A stretch of DNA of 64,000 nucleotides from Paenibacillus durus (GTDB lineage: Bacteria > Bacillota > Bacilli > Paenibacillales > Paenibacillaceae). The translations under genes were made by a program, and so were the position numbers. Positions within the stretch are counted from its first letter, which is position 1. Each line of letters starts with the position of its first letter. The notes beneath the pieces were generated by a model. The model was not told where the DNA came from and ran no database searches. It was given only the letters and a program-made list of their open reading frames with translations. The stretch covers positions 1,364,001 to 1,428,000 of the forward strand of contig NZ_CP009288.1 of NCBI RefSeq assembly GCF_000756615.1. The letters run 5' to 3'. Positions 60,672 through 64,000 of this stretch are shown here, piece after piece.

Positions 60672-62927
60672 ATGTTGAACGAGCCGATCGCGTACTGGAC
60701 TTTTGACGAAGGCCGCGGAAATCAAGCGACAGACTCCGTATCCGGTAAAGTCGATACGATACAATTCGCACTCAGCAAGGGACGTTTCCAGGCTCCGAGA
60801 GATCCGGTCTGGGCTGCGGGGGTAAAGGGGAAAGCCTTGTCTTTTGACGGTTACTCCACGTTCATCCACCGTCCTGCCCCTCTAGCCGCTCAGCCTTCGG
60901 AGAATCTTACCATAACGGCGTGGGTTGCTCCGAGGACGTATGATTACGGGGCAGAGAACCGGCTTTCAGCCATTGTGAACCAGCATAACCGGGAGAGGAA
61001 GGAAGGCTATATTTTGGGCCTGTTCAAGCACGGGGCCTGGTCGTTTCAAGCGGGAGCGGACGGCGAATGGCTGGAGACATGGTCTTCCGAGTCGCTTCCA
61101 CTGCACAGGTGGTCTTTTGTGAGCGCTGTCTTCGCGGGGAGCGAAGGGCGGGTATCGCTGTATCTCAACGGGCGGCTAACGGCGGAGACCGCTGCCGGTC
61201 AACCCTTAAAGATCACACCCAGCAGCGCCGATTTGCTCATCGGGCGCAACAATGACGGAGTGATTTTGGCCGAAGCTTTCATTATGAACAACTTTGACGG
61301 CTGGATGGACGAGTTGGCCATTTATGACCGGGCGCTGACGGAAGCCGAAATTCATCAGCGGTATGAGCAGGATCTCCGGGGCCATGGCGGCGTTATTCCG
61401 CCTATCGACCGCAAGGCTATGGAAATTCCCAGGCAGTATTTCGCCGCTGACCGCCACCGGCCGCAGTATCATATGAATCCGCCCGGACACTGGATGAATG
61501 AGCCCCACGCGCCGCTTTATTTTGGGGGCCAGTATCACTTGTTCTACCAGCAAAATCCCCAGGGCCCGTTCTACCATTATATTCACTGGGGTCATGCGGT
61601 TAGCCCCGATCTCGTTCACTGGCGGGACTTGCCGACTGCGCTCAGTCCTGAGGCCGGGCTTGACCCGGACGGAATCTGGTCGGGAAGCGCCTCATATGAT
61701 CCTGTGGGGCTGCCCGTGCTGTTCTATACCATTGGAAATAACGGGGAGACGCCCAATCAGTCGATCGGCCTTGCGAGAAGCTCATTTTCCGAAGACGGCG
61801 ATATCGATTTGACAAGCTGGATCAAGCATCCCATCCCAATTGTTAGACAGGAGCGGGGAACGGGCTTGTTCGGAGAATTCCGCGATCCTTTTGTCTGGAA
61901 AGAAGACGGAATCTATTATATGCTTGTCGGAACGGGGGCGGGCGGGCAGGAGGAGGGCGGGACGGCTCTGGTGTATACCTCCTCCGATATGCTGGACTGG
62001 GAATACCGGGGACCTCTGTATATTAGCGACTATGACAAATATCCATATCTCGGGAAAGCCTGGGAGCTTCCGGTCCTGCTTCCGCTCCCGCTTGAAGGGA
62101 AAGAAGGAGCCGGCTCGGGCAAGCATGTCCTGCTCATCAGTCCCTGGGGAGAAGGCGCTAAGGTTGAGGTCAACTACTGGATTGGAGCTTGGGACCCTGA
62201 AACCTGCAGATTTCATCCGGATCATGAGGAGCCGGGATTGATTGACGTCGGCGATTTTCATTTCACGGGACCCAGCGGCATGGTTGATCCGCGGACCGGA
62301 CGCTCGCTCGTATTTACGATTGCCCAAGGCGAACGGACGCCGGAAATCGATTATGATTGCGGCTGGGCGCACGGCGCGGGAATGCCGGTATCACTGTATC
62401 TGCGGACTGACGGGCGGCTTGGCGTAGAGCCGGTTGAGGAAACCGCGCTGCTCCGGGGAAGACGGCTGTTATCTGCGGCCGGGAGCAGTCTGGAGGAGAT
62501 CAACCGGCAATTGGCCGGGGTCAGCGGAGACATGCTGGAAATTATACTGAGCTTTAATTCCTGCCAGGCAGAACAGGTCGGCATTTCGCTTCGCCGCTCG
62601 CCGGACGGAGCGGAAGAGACGATCATCCGGTTTAACCGCCCGGAGCAGCGGCTTGAGGTTGACCGGACAAACACGACGCTGGACGAGAGGGAGCGGACAC
62701 GGGGAATTCAGGGAGGCGATCTTCCGATTGGTGAGGAAACCTTACGGCTGCATATTTTTGTCGACCGCTCGCTGATTGAATGCTACGCAGGCGGGCTGAA
62801 GAGCCTGACCACCAGAGCTTATCCGTCGCGGCTGGATGCCCTGGGCCTGCTGCTGTGGGCCGACGGCCCGGCGGAACAAATCGATATGGACGTATGGGAG
62901 ATGGGCCCGGCTTATCCAACCCATTAA
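60672..62927 (+). CDS. Cytoplasmic LamG-GH32 enzyme with Asp-to-Glu nucleophile
   Basis: 751 aa with no signal peptide (MLNEPIAYWTFDEGRGNQA). LamG-like domain (~1-225) followed by GH32 propeller and sandwich (~255-750). It is a paralogue of the secreted protein at 52910-56935: both have RLSAIVNQHNRE, VAPR, DLLIG/DLFIG and RPQYHMNPPGHW/RPQYHAEPPSGW at matching places. HWMNEPHAP again has Glu277 instead of the GH32 nucleophile Asp; FRDP (Asp405) and AWELP (Glu465) are kept. Start follows GGAGAGAAC. It probably cleaves imported fructo-oligosaccharides. Confidence 0.9.
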   Translation: MLNEPIAYWTFDEGRGNQATDSVSGKVDTIQFALSKGRFQAPRDPVWAAGVKGKALSFDGYSTFIHRPAPLAAQPSENLTITAWVAPRTYDYGAENRLSAIVNQHNRERKEGYILGLFKHGAWSFQAGADGEWLETWSSESLPLHRWSFVSAVFAGSEGRVSLYLNGRLTAETAAGQPLKITPSSADLLIGRNNDGVILAEAFIMNNFDGWMDELAIYDRALTEAEIHQRYEQDLRGHGGVIPPIDRKAMEIPRQYFAADRHRPQYHMNPPGHWMNEPHAPLYFGGQYHLFYQQNPQGPFYHYIHWGHAVSPDLVHWRDLPTALSPEAGLDPDGIWSGSASYDPVGLPVLFYTIGNNGETPNQSIGLARSSFSEDGDIDLTSWIKHPIPIVRQERGTGLFGEFRDPFVWKEDGIYYMLVGTGAGGQEEGGTALVYTSSDMLDWEYRGPLYISDYDKYPYLGKAWELPVLLPLPLEGKEGAGSGKHVLLISPWGEGAKVEVNYWIGAWDPETCRFHPDHEEPGLIDVGDFHFTGPSGMVDPRTGRSLVFTIAQGERTPEIDYDCGWAHGAGMPVSLYLRTDGRLGVEPVEETALLRGRRLLSAAGSSLEEINRQLAGVSGDMLEIILSFNSCQAEQVGISLRRSPDGAEETIIRFNRPEQRLEVDRTNTTLDERERTRGIQGGDLPIGEETLRLHIFVDRSLIECYAGGLKSLTTRAYPSRLDALGLLLWADGPAEQIDMDVWEMGPAYPTH

Positions 62928-62951
62928 TACAGAGAAAAAGGAGATGCAGGA

Positions 62952-64000
62952 GTGTCTACAAAATCATACAGTGAAACGTTCCGCCCGCAATTTCATTATT
63001 CGCCGGAGGCGAATTGGCTGAATGATCCCAACGGATTGGTATGGTATGAGGGAGAATATCATCTGTTCTATCAGCATCATCCCCATAGCGCGGTGTGGGG
63101 CCCCATGCACTGGGGTCATGCGGTAAGCAAGGACCTGGTCTACTGGGAAGAGCTCCCTATTGCGCTCTTGCCCGATCATAACGGGGCGATCTTCTCGGGA
63201 AGCGCGGTTGTGGACTGGCATGATACCACAGGCTTTTTTAATGGAGGCTCCGGCCTGGTGGCGGTATTCACTCATCATGATACGCAGACTCCAAGCGGAG
63301 TGCCGCGCCAGAGTCAGAGCCTCGCTTACAGCACGGACAAGGGAAGAACCTGGACGGTGTATGAAGGCAATCCGGTTCTGGAGGATGAGCGGCATGTGGA
63401 TTACCGCGATCCGAAAGTGTTCTGGGACGGTGAACGTGAACGGTGGGCGATGGTGCTCGCCGTAGGGCAGCGCATTTTGTTCTACCATTCGCCTGATCTG
63501 ATTCATTGGTCCTTCGGCAGCGAATTCGGCGCGTCGGAAGGCTCGCATGACGGGGTTTGGGAATGTCCTGATCTGTTCAGACTCCCGGTCGATGGTGGCG
63601 GCGGTGAATCCAAGTGGGTGCTTATCGTCAGCATTGGACCGAATGATGAACTGGCGGAAGGTTCCCGTACTCAGTATTTTGTTGGTGAATACGACGGCGT
63701 CTCCTTTGTGAACGACAACCAGCCGGATACCGTGCTGTGGATGGATCACGGCAGAGACAATTATGCCGGGGTAACCTGGTCTGACGTTCCTCCGCAGGAT
63801 GGGAGAAGGCTGTTAATCGGCTGGATGAACAACTGGAAGTACGCTAATCTGCTGCCGACGGACACGTGGAGAGGCGCGATGACGCTGCCAAGGGAGCTTG
63901 GGCTTGCGGCGAGCGAAGACGGCGTTCGTCTGCGCCAGATGCCAGTACAGGAGCTTGAGGCGCTGAGAGAAAAGGAATTTCGGATTGAACCTGCGGTGAT
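62952..64000 (+). CDS. GH32 beta-fructosidase, 3' end beyond the window
   Basis: The frame is open from GTG 62952 to the window end (349 codons). AAGGAGATGCAGGA precedes the GTG, and the protein begins MSTKSYSETFRPQFHYSPEA. No signal peptide. All three GH32 motifs are canonical: WLNDPNG with Asp25 as nucleophile, YRDPKVFW with Asp153, and WECPDLF with Glu204 as acid/base; IGWMNNWKYANLLPTDTWRG also fits levanases and sucrose hydrolases. It lies 24 bp behind the LamG-GH32 gene, so the operon continues past the window. The likely role is the final hydrolysis of fructo-oligosaccharides to fructose. Confidence 0.92.
   Translation, partial: MSTKSYSETFRPQFHYSPEANWLNDPNGLVWYEGEYHLFYQHHPHSAVWGPMHWGHAVSKDLVYWEELPIALLPDHNGAIFSGSAVVDWHDTTGFFNGGSGLVAVFTHHDTQTPSGVPRQSQSLAYSTDKGRTWTVYEGNPVLEDERHVDYRDPKVFWDGERERWAMVLAVGQRILFYHSPDLIHWSFGSEFGASEGSHDGVWECPDLFRLPVDGGGGESKWVLIVSIGPNDELAEGSRTQYFVGEYDGVSFVNDNQPDTVLWMDHGRDNYAGVTWSDVPPQDGRRLLIGWMNNWKYANLLPTDTWRGAMTLPRELGLAASEDGVRLRQMPVQELEALREKEFRIEPAV

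Noticed and set aside
1..64000. CRISPR arrays, tRNA/rRNA genes, prophage or toxin-antitoxin modules
   Set aside because: No regularly spaced repeats, cloverleaf-like sequences, integrase or phage structural genes were seen on either strand.

Overview
The window looks like chromosome from a spore-forming Gram-positive bacterium close to Paenibacillus (Firmicutes). This rests on gene content: a GerA-type germination receptor operon, two proteins with S-layer homology (SLH) domains, YesM/YesN-type two-component regulation of a sugar importer, sugar importers without their own ATPase, a GH66 dextran enzyme and several GH32 fructan enzymes. Shine-Dalgarno sites are strong (GGAGG type) and most genes are moderately GC-rich, with one clearly AT-rich islet at about 14.3-16.3 kb. 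No rRNA, tRNA, CRISPR array, phage or intact insertion sequence was seen. Both window ends cut through genes.

Layout. 1-3.7 kb: a binding protein (5' truncated), ATPase and fused permease of an iron/phosphonate/hexose-phosphate type importer. 4.0-6.9 kb: a large SLH surface protein. 7.3-14.1 kb: a sugar ABC importer divergent from a sensor kinase/AraC-type regulator pair, with a matched promoter element in front of each importer transcription unit. 14.4-16.3 kb: an AT-rich marR plus metallo-hydrolase islet. 16.4-21.1 kb: aldo-keto reductase, AraC regulator, ferredoxin-like protein, stress protein, acetyltransferase. 21.2-30.3 kb: a gluconeogenesis block containing glpX, a PPDK regulatory protein, a CcpN-like repressor, ppdK and a second PPDK regulatory protein, interrupted by a DMT transporter and its MocR-type regulator. 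30.4-32.8 kb: feoA and a feoB split in two. 33-39.6 kb: a GerA-family A-C-B operon running into a truncated BceA-like ATPase and an intact BceB-like permease. 39.7-41.9 kb: a phosphodiester-glycosidase-like protein and a glycerophosphodiesterase. 42.1-51.4 kb: a dextran/isomaltooligosaccharide locus. 51.7-64 kb: a fructan (levan-type) locus.

How the parts work together. In the dextran locus a surface-anchored GH66 enzyme would cut or cyclise dextran, the ABC importer would take up the products, and a cytoplasmic GH13 enzyme would hydrolyse them. A LacI regulator with GTAAACG(T/C)TTAC-type operators upstream of the divergent GH13/GH66 pair, the importer and itself ties the set together. In the fructan locus a LacI regulator, a very large secreted GH32 protein, an LplB/YtcP-type importer with its lipoprotein, and two apparently cytoplasmic GH32 enzymes form one co-oriented run. 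The secreted enzyme and the first cytoplasmic one are LamG+GH32 paralogues, and both have Glu where GH32 enzymes normally carry the nucleophilic Asp. In the gluconeogenesis block a nearly identical 23-bp element (21/23) sits at the promoters of ccpN and ppdK, suggesting that CcpN controls both its own operon and PPDK. All three sugar importers must borrow an MsmX-type ATPase from elsewhere.
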